This document shows, one piece after another, positions 41,702 to 49,999 of a stretch of DNA of 64,000 nucleotides. The stretch covers positions 1-64,000 of the forward strand of contig NZ_SMZJ02000002.1 of assembly GCF_004358095.2 (NCBI RefSeq). The letters run 5' to 3'. The number at the start of each line of letters is the position of its first letter. The stretch's first letter is position 1. The stretch is from Seonamhaeicola sediminis. GTDB taxonomy: Bacteria > Bacteroidota > Bacteroidia > Flavobacteriales > Flavobacteriaceae. The notes beneath the pieces were generated by a model. It did not search any database, was not told where the DNA came from, and saw nothing but the letters and a program-made list of their open reading frames with translations. The position numbers were made by a program, and so were the translations under genes.

Positions 41702-43558
41702 TTATTTCAGCAATTGTTTAAATTTTTGAATTAACTCCTCATTACCAAATGGTAGGCCTTGAATTTTATTAAACTGTAAAATTTCAAAATCATTAAAATT
41801 CAACTTTAGCACTTTTGCGAATTGCCCGTTGTTCAATTCACAAACTATAATCTTTTTAAATCGTTTTAAAACCTCTTCTGTATTTTTAGGTAAAGGATTA
41901 ATGTAATTAAAATGCGCTAGACCAATACTAGTATAACCTTTTTCTCTGATACTTTTTATGGCAGAATATAATGATCCAAACGTACCGCCCCAACCTATTA
42001 CAAGTAGCTCTCCTTCATCAATAAATTCAGATTTAAGCTCAGGTATTGAGTTTTGGACACGCTTAATTTTTTCGGCTCTTATCTTTACCATATACTCATG
42101 ATTATCTGGCACATAAGACACATTGCCACTAACTCTATCTTTTTCCAAACCACCAACCCTATGTTCTAAACCAGGTGTTCCTGGTATAGCCCATGAACGT
42201 GCCAAGGTATCTTCATCTCTATCATATGGGTGCCAACCTTCTTGGTACTCATGAATTATATTGGTTTTAATCTCTGGCATATCTTTAACAGACTTAATCT
42301 TCCATGGCGCTGAACCATTAGCAATATAGCCATCGGTTAGTAAAACCACAGGAGTCATGTGTTCTAGGGTTAGTTTAGAGGCTTGATAGGCAAAATCAAA
42401 ACAATTAGCAGGGGTACTGGCTGCTATTACAATTATAGGGCTCTCTCCATTCCTTCCATATAATGCTTGGAGTAAATCTGATTGTTCTGTTTTTGTTGGT
42501 AATCCTGTTGAAGGCCCTCCCCTTTGCACATTAACAACCACTATTGGCATTTCAATCATCATAGCTAAACCTAAGGCTTCCCCTTTTAATGCTAAACCTG
42601 GCCCTGAGGTTGTTGTAATAGCTAAATTACCAGCAAAGGAAGCTCCAATTGCAGACGTAATTCCAGCAATCTCATCCTCAGCCTGAAATGTTTTTACACC
42701 GAAATGCTGATGTTTTGCAAGTTCATGAAGAATATCTGATGCTGGAGTTATAGGGTAAGACCCTAAAAATAAATCTAAGCCACTTTTTTCAGAAGCCGCT
42801 AAAAACCCCCAAGCTGTAGCTGTATTACCCATTATAATTCTATAGGTGCCAGGTGCCATTTTTGCGGGTGCTACACCATAGGAATTAGGAATTAACTCCA
42901 ACGTTTCGGCAAAATAATATCCAGTATTTAAAACTTTGGTATTGGCTTCAATCAGTTCGGGTTTAGTACTAAACTTCTTCTTAAAAAAATCTATGGTATG
43001 ATCAGTAGATCTATTATACATCCAATATACCATACCCAAGGCAAACATATTTTTGCTGCGGGTAATACTCTTATTATCTAAACCTTCAATATCCTTTAAA
43101 GCTTCTTTTGTTAATGATGTCATAGCAACCTCTATAACCTGATAATTTTCTAAACTACCATCTTGAAGAGGGTTAGTATCATATTGCGCTTTATCTAGAT
43201 TCTTTTTTGTAAATGCATCAGTGTCTACAATTATAGTATGTCCGGGTTTAACAGCATGTAAGTTTGTCTTTAAACCAGCTGGATTCATGGCCACTAATAA
43301 ATCTACTTCATCTCCTGGTGTATTGATTTCAACACTTCCTATGTGTACCTGAAAACCGGACACACCATATAAACTTCCTTGAGGCGCTCTAATTTCTGCT
43401 GGATAATTTGGAAAAGTAGCAATATCATTACCAAACATTGCCGAAGTATCTGAAAACTGTGTTCCAGTTAATTGCATTCCATCTCCTGAGTCACCAACAA
43501 ATCTAATAACAACTGCATGGAGTGTTTTTGGTTGGGGATTAATCTTAGTTGTTGTCAT
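41702..43558 (-). CDS. korA: 2-oxoacid:ferredoxin oxidoreductase, alpha subunit with fused gamma domain
   Basis: A 618-residue protein. Residues 1 to about 190 are the gamma domain (RFVGDSGDGMQLTG, the CoA-binding part); the alpha domain follows, with the substrate region FQAEDEIAGITSAIGAS and TTSGPGLALKGE. The gamma-alpha fusion is the usual form in Bacteroidota. It opens the unit korAB-nuoABCDHIJKLMN. An Alvin-type ferredoxin gene starts 170 bases away on the other strand. No typical -7 box was found upstream. Confidence 0.94.
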   Translation of the reverse strand: MTTTKINPQPKTLHAVVIRFVGDSGDGMQLTGTQFSDTSAMFGNDIATFPNYPAEIRAPQGSLYGVSGFQVHIGSVEINTPGDEVDLLVAMNPAGLKTNLHAVKPGHTIIVDTDAFTKKNLDKAQYDTNPLQDGSLENYQVIEVAMTSLTKEALKDIEGLDNKSITRSKNMFALGMVYWMYNRSTDHTIDFFKKKFSTKPELIEANTKVLNTGYYFAETLELIPNSYGVAPAKMAPGTYRIIMGNTATAWGFLAASEKSGLDLFLGSYPITPASDILHELAKHQHFGVKTFQAEDEIAGITSAIGASFAGNLAITTTSGPGLALKGEALGLAMMIEMPIVVVNVQRGGPSTGLPTKTEQSDLLQALYGRNGESPIIVIAASTPANCFDFAYQASKLTLEHMTPVVLLTDGYIANGSAPWKIKSVKDMPEIKTNIIHEYQEGWHPYDRDEDTLARSWAIPGTPGLEHRVGGLEKDRVSGNVSYVPDNHEYMVKIRAEKIKRVQNSIPELKSEFIDEGELLVIGWGGTFGSLYSAIKSIREKGYTSIGLAHFNYINPLPKNTEEVLKRFKKIIVCELNNGQFAKVLKLNFNDFEILQFNKIQGLPFGNEELIQKFKQLLK

Positions 43559-43728
43559 AAACCAAAAAAATTAAAAAATCTATTTGAACTTATAAAAAAT
43601 CTGTAATTTTAGCATTAAGTAAGTATTGAAAGTAATTATATTTTCTTCCTAGAAATATGAAGTTTGTCATAGAAACATTTCAAAACAAAATGTATTTTTA
43701 CAAATCATGTCTTAAAAATAAATAAATT

Positions 43729-44079
43729 ATGGCTATTATAATAACAGATGAATGCATTAATTGTGATGCCTGTATTGTAGAGTGTCCTAACAATGCTATT
43801 TATGAACCAGACCAAGAATGGGCTTATTCTGATGAAACTGCTTTAAGCGGTATTGTTACACTTCCAAACGGAGAAGAAGTTAATGCTGACGACATGAATG
43901 AACCCGTTTCTGATGAATTCTATTTTATTGTACCAGACAAATGTACGGAGTGTAAAGGATTCCATGAAGAACCGCAATGCGCATCTGTATGCCCTGTTGA
44001 TTGTTGTATTCCTGATGAAGACCATGTTGAGTCTGAAGAAGAATTACTAGCTAAAAAAGCCTGGTTACACGCAGAATAA
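43729..44079 (+). CDS. 2[4Fe-4S] ferredoxin, Allochromatium (Alvin) type
   Basis: A 116-residue low-potential ferredoxin. The first cluster motif is CINCDACIVECP. The second, CTECKGFHEEPQCASVCP, has the CX2CX8CX3C spacing with the extra loop of Alvin-type ferredoxins. An insertion of about 35 acidic residues separates the two, and an acidic helical tail follows. It is divergent from korA and the natural electron acceptor of KorAB. It may carry electrons to the NuoI/NuoB arm of the complex. Divergent arrangement could allow joint control from the 170-base spacer. Confidence 0.92.
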   Translation: MAIIITDECINCDACIVECPNNAIYEPDQEWAYSDETALSGIVTLPNGEEVNADDMNEPVSDEFYFIVPDKCTECKGFHEEPQCASVCPVDCCIPDEDHVESEEELLAKKAWLHAE

Positions 44080-44385
44080 ACTTCTGGTATTTAAACGTTA
44101 TAACACAATGTTATTATAAAAAGATTGCAAAAGGCTTCTCTTAGTGATAAGCCCTCTTTTCTTGTCTCCTTATTAATAATGCCTCAAAATGATAATTATC
44201 ATAGTCTTTATAGGGTATTCTAATTAAATTTATACAATTACTTAATTACAAGAACTTAAACAGCAACCTATATTTACAGGTCTGTACTAGGCTAGAACCT
44301 CTATAATTTGTTTTTTATAAAACCGTTAAAAACAAAATATGTGAGGAATAATAAGGACAAGTACTATTCTTAAACTTTATGTATT
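44080..44385. other. 306-base intergenic region with a Fur-like palindrome
   Basis: The spacer between the ferredoxin and HEPN genes holds a perfect 14-base palindrome ATGATAATTATCAT at 44189-44202, reminiscent of half of a Fur box. A weak hairpin, GGCTT...AAGCC (about 44132-44153), followed by CTCTTTTCTTG, may end the ferredoxin transcript. Nothing else is supported. Confidence 0.4.
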
Positions 44386-44760
44386 ATGGATTCTAACGCG
44401 GATAAACTTTTTTTGACAGCCAAGAAGAAACTCAACGAGGCTAACAAAGAATTATATAAACCAGAAGAAGATATTGTAGCATATTCTGTATGCAAAAATT
44501 CTCAATATGCTATAGATAATTATTTAAGAGGATTCTTAACAAAAAAAGGCATTGACTCTAGTGGTTTAGAGACTATCTCTCAACTTTATGAGGCGTGCAA
44601 AAAAACAAATAAGAACTTTGAAAAAATTGATTTAACAGACTTTCAATGTATCTATCATACAATAGACTCAAAATATTGTAGTGAATACGCTAAAGTTAAC
44701 AGCTGCTTTGCTACTGCCGATAATTTGGATACTTTTTTAAGGAAAGAAAAAATTATTTGA
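44386..44760 (+). CDS. HEPN-domain-like protein
   Basis: A 124-residue all-helical protein resembling HEPN domains: helix one (DKLFLTAKKKLNEANKELY), helix two (DIVAYSVCKNSQYAIDNYLRGFLTKKG), and two C-terminal helices. The RNase motif RX4-6H of active HEPN toxins is not seen, so it may be a non-catalytic HEPN protein. No nucleotidyltransferase antitoxin lies beside it. Similar small HEPN proteins occur singly in flavobacteria. Function unknown. Confidence 0.65.
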   Translation: MDSNADKLFLTAKKKLNEANKELYKPEEDIVAYSVCKNSQYAIDNYLRGFLTKKGIDSSGLETISQLYEACKKTNKNFEKIDLTDFQCIYHTIDSKYCSEYAKVNSCFATADNLDTFLRKEKII

Positions 44761-44803
44761 TGTTTACTAATTCTTATTAAAACAACATATGTTTAATTAA
44801 GAT

Positions 44804-45046
44804 TTAGGCTTCTATATTTACAACTTCTACAATTTGTGGAGCATACTTTTTTATAGTCATTTCAACACCAGATTTTAAAGTCATTTGATTCACAGTACAC
44901 CCAACACAAGCACCTTGTAATTGCACTTTAACTAATTTATCATCTTCAATAGACAACAAAGAAATATCTCCGCCATCACTTTGTAAAAACGGACGTATTT
45001 CGTCCAATGCCTTTAATACATTTTCTTTAATTTCTTCTGAAGTCAT
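44804..45046 (-). CDS. NifU-like iron-sulfur scaffold domain protein
   Basis: An 80-residue Nfu domain protein. The cluster-binding motif CVGC (GACVGCTVNQMTL) and the family phrase LQSDGGDISLL are present. It accepts or passes [4Fe-4S] clusters to target enzymes. It starts five bases after the mrp stop, so the two work in iron-sulfur assembly together. Many cluster-rich enzymes of this window would need it. Confidence 0.95.
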   Translation of the reverse strand: MTSEEIKENVLKALDEIRPFLQSDGGDISLLSIEDDKLVKVQLQGACVGCTVNQMTLKSGVEMTIKKYAPQIVEVVNIEA

Positions 45047-45051
45047 CTAAT

Positions 45052-46197
45052 TTATTTATTTTTTTTTACTGCCGAACAACCTGCCATGGTTGTAATTTTT
45101 ATAGCCTCTGTTGGCGGTAAATTATCATTACGTTTTACCACTTCTTCAACCACATTTTGAGTCAACTTTTCAAAGGCCTGCTCCAATGGTGTTAATGTTT
45201 GTAACGCCGCTGGACGACCAACATCACCAGCTTCTCTAATACTTTGCACCAAAGGAATTTCACCTAAAAAAGGCACTTTTAAATCCTCTGCTAAATTTTT
45301 AGCTCCTTCTTTACCAAAAATATAGTACTTATTATCTGGTAATTCTTCGGGAGTAAAGTACGCCATATTTTCAATAATTCCTAAAACAGGTACTTGAATA
45401 CTATCTTGTTGAAACATAGCCACACCTTTTTTAGCATCGGCCAAAGCAATATTTTGTGGTGTACTAACCACAACAGCCCCTGTAATTGGTAATGACTGCA
45501 TAATGCTTAAATGAATATCGCCTGTTCCTGGAGGCAAATCCAATAACAAGAAATCTAAGTCTCCCCAATGCGCATCAAAAATCATTTGATTTAATGCCTT
45601 TGCTGCCATAGGACCACGCCATACAACCGCCTGATTAGGTTGAGTAAAAAAACCTATTGATAAAACTTTTACACCATAGTTTTCAATAGGTTTCATTTTA
45701 GATTTCCCATCTACATTAACCGCCAAAGGTTTTTCAGCTTCCACATCAAACATAATAGGAATAGATGGCCCATAAATATCGGCGTCTAATACACCTACAT
45801 TAAAACCCATTTTAGATAAAGATACTGCTAAATTTGCTGTAACCGTAGACTTACCCACACCACCTTTACCAGAAGCTACAGCAACTATATTCTTTATACC
45901 AGGGATTGGTTTCCCTTTGATAACATTAGTCTTTGGCTTTTCAGGAGCATCAACTTTTACATTCACTTTTATTTTAGCTTTTTCGTAAACTTGCTCATGA
46001 ATGGTTTTTAAAATATCTACTTCAGTTCTTTTTTTAGCCTGTAAACTTGGATTATTTATTGTAATATCTACTACAACTTCATCACCAAATGTTACTACAT
46101 TTTTTATAGCACCACTCTCTACCATGTTTTGTCCTTCTCCAGGAACTGTAATACTTTCTAGGGCCTTTAATATTTCCTGCTTGTTAAGCTTCATCAT
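45052..46197 (-). CDS. apbC: Mrp/ApbC-type iron-sulfur carrier ATPase
   Basis: A 381-residue P-loop ATPase. Residues about 5-80 are a MIP18/DUF59 domain; the deviant Walker A KGGVGKST lies near residues 111-118, followed by the ParA-like LDADIYGPSIP and DLPPGTGDIHL. The CxxC that is usual near the C-terminus in some homologues is reduced to a single Cys (MAGCSAV). It loads and transfers iron-sulfur clusters, in an operon with the Nfu protein. TATATTTG (46220-46227, minus strand) is a good -7 box upstream. Confidence 0.94.
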   Translation of the reverse strand: MMKLNKQEILKALESITVPGEGQNMVESGAIKNVVTFGDEVVVDITINNPSLQAKKRTEVDILKTIHEQVYEKAKIKVNVKVDAPEKPKTNVIKGKPIPGIKNIVAVASGKGGVGKSTVTANLAVSLSKMGFNVGVLDADIYGPSIPIMFDVEAEKPLAVNVDGKSKMKPIENYGVKVLSIGFFTQPNQAVVWRGPMAAKALNQMIFDAHWGDLDFLLLDLPPGTGDIHLSIMQSLPITGAVVVSTPQNIALADAKKGVAMFQQDSIQVPVLGIIENMAYFTPEELPDNKYYIFGKEGAKNLAEDLKVPFLGEIPLVQSIREAGDVGRPAALQTLTPLEQAFEKLTQNVVEEVVKRNDNLPPTEAIKITTMAGCSAVKKNK

Positions 46198-46219
46198 TAT
46201 TCAGATTAATTCTAAAGAA

Positions 46220-46227
46220 CAAATATA
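46220..46227 (-). promoter_or_regulatory. -7 box of the apbC-nfu operon
   Basis: TATATTTG on the minus strand, 23 bases before the start codon. No -33 TTG at the normal distance was found. Confidence 0.45.
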
Positions 46228-46349
46228 ATCATTACAGCAAGAAGATTGAAGACAGAATCCAGAAGTTTTATTTATTATTCAATGTAAAATATTTATACTT
46301 TGAAAGCGGTATGATATTTGTGCGTAAAATATGTCTAAACACCACACCA

Positions 46350-47189
46350 ATGCAACGAAAACTAGGATTCCTTTTTCTACTTATTTTTACTTTTAGCGCT
46401 AGTTTTTCACAGAGTAAAATTGAAAAATCTGAAACAAGTTTAAAAAAGCAAAAAAACAATGCATCTACTTCCACAAAAAGAAGTCATAATTTAAACAATG
46501 ATAACGATAGTTTTGGTGAAATGCTTGTTATAGAAACTTTTGGAAGGTTAGCTATAAATATTATAGCTTATACTGCTTACGGTATTTTAGTAGAAATGCC
46601 TTTTGAGAGAGATAGCCCCAGTAGTTCTGCTATTTTAACCAAACACCCTTATTTAAATTCTAACAAGGGAAATTACAGCTATGAATGGAATGATTATTCT
46701 GCTGTGGGGAGAACCACCATTTCATCTAGGTATGTTTTTGAAAACACCCAACTAAATGGTAATCACGTAAATGTTGATATTCGGTTTTACAATAGATTAG
46801 CTTTAGAGCTAGATTATCTTCAACTTTGGGAGAACAACCCTAATTTTGGATACCAAACATTAGCTATTTACACGGCTTTAATTAAGTATCATAGAATTCG
46901 AACCAAACAATTTGATGGCTGGTGGGGGTTAGGAGCTTCTTATGTTGATGGTAATGTAGATGACTTTGGATTCTCTTTGGGATTAGGAGCAGAACTATTC
47001 CTTGGCAAACCTATTAGTATAGAAGCAAATTACAACCAAACTTTTATAAACAACAATGCTATAAATAAGTTTACCGCCTTAATGAATTATTATAATAGAC
47101 CGTTTAAACTGAGTGGCGGCTACCAATCTTTGAAAATTGGAGATCAGATATTTTCAACCCCCACCATTGGTTTGAGTGTATCGTTTTAA
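46350..47189 (+). CDS. Outer-membrane beta-barrel-like protein, unknown function
   Basis: The ATG at 46350 gives 279 residues beginning with a signal peptide (MQRKLGFLFLLIFTFSASFSQ); starting at 46311 would put 13 residues before it. The mature protein opens with a basic, Ser/Lys-rich linker, then many amphipathic strands, ending in a strand with a terminal Phe (TPTIGLSVSF), as in outer-membrane barrels. One hydrophobic stretch near residues 55-75 (AINIIAYTAYGILVEMPF) is atypical. No family was recognised. Confidence 0.7.
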   Translation: MQRKLGFLFLLIFTFSASFSQSKIEKSETSLKKQKNNASTSTKRSHNLNNDNDSFGEMLVIETFGRLAINIIAYTAYGILVEMPFERDSPSSSAILTKHPYLNSNKGNYSYEWNDYSAVGRTTISSRYVFENTQLNGNHVNVDIRFYNRLALELDYLQLWENNPNFGYQTLAIYTALIKYHRIRTKQFDGWWGLGASYVDGNVDDFGFSLGLGAELFLGKPISIEANYNQTFINNNAINKFTALMNYYNRPFKLSGGYQSLKIGDQIFSTPTIGLSVSF

Positions 47190-47194
47190 TCCAA

Positions 47195-47524
47195 TTAAAG
47201 TTCTTTGGAAGGGTCCCAAAATACGTTTCTAAAATCTTGAATTTGGTTATCTTTTACTTTAATACCTTCACTTTCCAACAACTGTTGCATAAGATTGGTG
47301 CCATCAAAATGATGTTTTCCAGTAAGCAACCCTTTTCTATTAACTACTCGGTGTGCAGGCACATCTTTCCCATCAGAGCCATTTAGAGCATAACCTACCA
47401 TTCTAGCGCTTCTGGTGGCTCCCAGATACTTAGCTATAGCTCCATAACTTGTTACACGCCCATGAGGAACTAAACGTGCTACTTCAAAAACTTTATCAAA
47501 AAAACTTAAAGTTTCAGATTTCAT
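47195..47524 (-). CDS. Alkyltransferase-like protein (MGMT family without the active cysteine)
   Basis: A 109-residue protein matching the DNA-binding domain of O6-methylguanine-DNA methyltransferase: VPHGRVTSYGAIAKYLG, ARMVGYALNGS and PAHRVVNRKGLL. The acceptor cysteine of PCHR is replaced by Ala57, so it cannot take up alkyl groups. Such ATL proteins bind O6-alkylguanine and hand the site to nucleotide excision repair. It ends six bases from the barrel gene's stop and starts four bases after lysE, suggesting one unit with lysE and trmB. Confidence 0.92.
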   Translation of the reverse strand: MKSETLSFFDKVFEVARLVPHGRVTSYGAIAKYLGATRSARMVGYALNGSDGKDVPAHRVVNRKGLLTGKHHFDGTNLMQQLLESEGIKVKDNQIQDFRNVFWDPSKEL

Positions 47525-47527
47525 TAT

Positions 47528-48157
47528 TTAAAGTTCTTTAATGATATTAACTAAAGTAACTACTGAAATAATTCCGGTAATACCACCAATAATATAGTTC
47601 ATATTTTTTTGAGAGGTAAACGATTTACTTTTAATCTTATCAAAAAAGAAAATGTACATATACAACATAACAAAAGTACCTGAAGCAGCACCTGCTACAT
47701 AAGAAATGATACTTATTTGCTCAAAATTCAACCATCCAACAGAGGCCATAGTAATGGTCATATAAGCCTGATAAGGTATAGGAAACATATTGATAGCAGA
47801 CATTACCATTCCTTGAAAAAACCTACTGTGCTTGCTTCTAATCTTAGGAGTAATTTGCTGAGTTGGTGTAGACTTTGCGATGAATAAAAAGTAAACAGTA
47901 ATGAGCACAAAAATAACAAAAGCAACCCGCTGAAGTACATCAACAACCTCTGGGTGGTTAGTTAAATATCTTGCAAAAATAGCGGCTATATAAGTTTGAA
48001 CCACTACAATAGCACAAACACCAATTGAAAAAACAATCCCTCTACTATGCCCTTCTTTTAGGCTTATTTTAGCTGCCGTCATGTTTAACAATCCTGGAGG
48101 AATAACACCAATTAGTGCAATAAACAACCCTATAAAGAAGATAAAAGTAATATTCAA
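47528..48157 (-). CDS. LysE-family transporter
   Basis: A 209-residue inner-membrane protein with about six helices. The LysE/RhtB pattern is suggested by the first segment FIGLFIALIGVIPPGLLNMTAAKISL and the paired helices that follow. Members export amino acids or small metabolites. It lies two bases after trmB and three before the ATL gene, so the three are cotranscribed. Substrate unknown. Confidence 0.85.
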   Translation of the reverse strand: MNITFIFFIGLFIALIGVIPPGLLNMTAAKISLKEGHSRGIVFSIGVCAIVVVQTYIAAIFARYLTNHPEVVDVLQRVAFVIFVLITVYFLFIAKSTPTQQITPKIRSKHSRFFQGMVMSAINMFPIPYQAYMTITMASVGWLNFEQISIISYVAGAASGTFVMLYMYIFFFDKIKSKSFTSQKNMNYIIGGITGIISVVTLVNIIKEL

Positions 48158-48159
48158 TA

Positions 48160-48834
48160 CTAGTTAATTTTAAATCTAATATACGTAATAGGTTTGTTTT
48201 GCTCAAGGTATTGCGATTCATAAAATGTTTGAATAGCAGTTACCTCAACAGGACTCCCCTCCTGTTTATAAATATCATGGTTTGCATACAAAACCTCATG
48301 GCCTGCCCCGTGTAAAAGCCCTAAAGTATACCCATGCATAAACTCACTATCGGTTTTTAAATTAACAATCCCCTCTGGTTTAAGTACCTTTTTATATTTT
48401 TCTAGAAAAGCAATATTGGTCATACGGTGTTTTGTACGCTTGTATTTAATTTGAGGATCTGGAAACGTAATCCAGATTTCATCTACTTCGTTTTCTGCAA
48501 AAGCATATTCAATAAGCTCAATTTGTGTACGCAAAAAAGCTACATTCTGAATATTTTCTTCAATAGCGGTTTTGGCTCCTCTCCAAAAACGTGCTCCTTT
48601 AATGTCTATTCCAATAAAATTCTTATTGGGATATTTTTGAGCCAAAGCTACAGAGTATTCGCCTTTTCCACACCCCAACTCTAAAACTAACGGGTTGCTG
48701 TTATTAAAAACATCAGTTCTCCAATTACCTTTTAACTTATAATTAGCACTTATAAGTTCGTCTCTTTTGGGTTGATATACGTTTGAAAAAGTATCGTTTT
48801 CCTTAAATCGTTTTAACTTGTTTTTACTTCCCAC
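48160..48834 (-). CDS. trmB: tRNA (guanine-46 N7)-methyltransferase
   Basis: A 224-residue SAM-dependent enzyme that makes m7G46 in the variable loop of tRNAs. Motif I is LELGCGKGEYSVALA; the family marks FIGIDIKGARFWRGAK, ITFPDPQIKYKRTKHR (the catalytic region) and LKTDSEFMHGYTL are all present. Length is normal. It is the first gene of a trmB-lysE-ATL unit and is divergent from the glycosyltransferase at 48944. Confidence 0.96.
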   Translation of the reverse strand: MGSKNKLKRFKENDTFSNVYQPKRDELISANYKLKGNWRTDVFNNSNPLVLELGCGKGEYSVALAQKYPNKNFIGIDIKGARFWRGAKTAIEENIQNVAFLRTQIELIEYAFAENEVDEIWITFPDPQIKYKRTKHRMTNIAFLEKYKKVLKPEGIVNLKTDSEFMHGYTLGLLHGAGHEVLYANHDIYKQEGSPVEVTAIQTFYESQYLEQNKPITYIRFKIN

Positions 48835-48943
48835 TTAATTTTTAACTATTTCTTAGTATTTGAAAATATTTGGTAAAATTAAGGAAATATACAACAGCGT
48901 TTATATGCTTATTTTTGTTTTTAAAGTTTTAGCAATATTTAAA

Positions 48944-49999
48944 ATGAAAAAACGGATTTTGGTTGCGCCTTTAAATTGGGGACTAGGACATGCCACTAGA
49001 TGCATCCCAATAATAAATGCTTTATTGGAACTTAATTTTGAGCCCATAATTGCCAGTGATGGTGTTGCATTAACACTTTTACAAAAGGAATTTCCAAAGC
49101 TATCATCTATAGAACTTCCTTCGTATAATATAACGTATGCAAAAAAAGGTAAAAACTTTAAATTTAAGTTAATAAAGGATGCCCCAAAACTTTTAAATGC
49201 TATTAAATCTGAAAAAAAAGCTACTAAGGATATTGTTATAAACCACAACATTTCAGGAATAATTTCAGATAATAGACTGGGGGTTTACAGCAAAAAAGTA
49301 CCAACAGTATTCATTACACATCAGTTAAATGTTTTAAGCGGAAATACGACGTGGTTGAGCACCAAAATGCATGAGAAATTTATAAAGAAGTTTGATGAAT
49401 GCTGGGTACCTGATACTGATGCAGACATTAACTTAAGTAGCAAATTAGGACACCCCGATGACTTTAAAATACCAACAAAGTATATTGGCCCTTTAAGCAG
49501 ATTTGAAAAGCAAACAGTAAAACCAGTTAATAAAATTTTAGTTTTAATTTCAGGGCCAGAACCCCAACGCACCCTTCTTGAAGAAAAACTTTTTTGGGAA
49601 CTAAAAAATTATCCTGAAAAAGTTGTATTTGTTAAAGGGGTCATGGAGAAAAAACAAGTTGTTGAAGTCATTGGAAATATAACTGTATATAATTTTATGA
49701 CTTCTAAACTATTGGAAAAAACCATTAACGAAAGTGAATTAGTCATTTCAAGGTCTGGTTACACTACGGTCATGGATTTAGCGAAACTAAATAAAAAAGC
49801 ATTTTTTGTACCAACCCCTGGGCAATTTGAACAAGAGTATTTAGCTAAACAACTAACACAACTTAATTTAGTCCCTAGTTGTAAACAAGATGATTTTACA
49901 ATTACCAAAATTGAAGATATCGACAACTTTGAAGGCTTAAAGGCATTTGATTTTAAGGTAAATTTCAAAACGCTATTTAGCCTTTTCGAGCGTGAATGA
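48944..49999 (+). CDS. MurG/UGT-like glycosyltransferase
   Basis: The ATG at 48944 (MKKRILVAPLNWGLGHATRC) gives 351 residues; the 28 residues ahead of it in the open frame look random. It has a GT-B fold with an N-terminal Rossmann half and, near the C-terminus, the donor-site pattern SELVISRSGYTTVMDLAKLNKKAFFVPTPG (about residues 264-293), as in MurG and family 28 enzymes. The final segment GQFEQEYLA is also typical. The acceptor is unknown. Its 3' end overlaps the convergent histidine kinase gene by 27 bases. Confidence 0.85.
   Translation: MKKRILVAPLNWGLGHATRCIPIINALLELNFEPIIASDGVALTLLQKEFPKLSSIELPSYNITYAKKGKNFKFKLIKDAPKLLNAIKSEKKATKDIVINHNISGIISDNRLGVYSKKVPTVFITHQLNVLSGNTTWLSTKMHEKFIKKFDECWVPDTDADINLSSKLGHPDDFKIPTKYIGPLSRFEKQTVKPVNKILVLISGPEPQRTLLEEKLFWELKNYPEKVVFVKGVMEKKQVVEVIGNITVYNFMTSKLLEKTINESELVISRSGYTTVMDLAKLNKKAFFVPTPGQFEQEYLAKQLTQLNLVPSCKQDDFTITKIEDIDNFEGLKAFDFKVNFKTLFSLFERE

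Noticed and set aside
44386-44760. HEPN-MNT toxin-antitoxin pair
   Set aside because: There is no nucleotidyltransferase partner next to it and the RX4-6H RNase motif was not seen.
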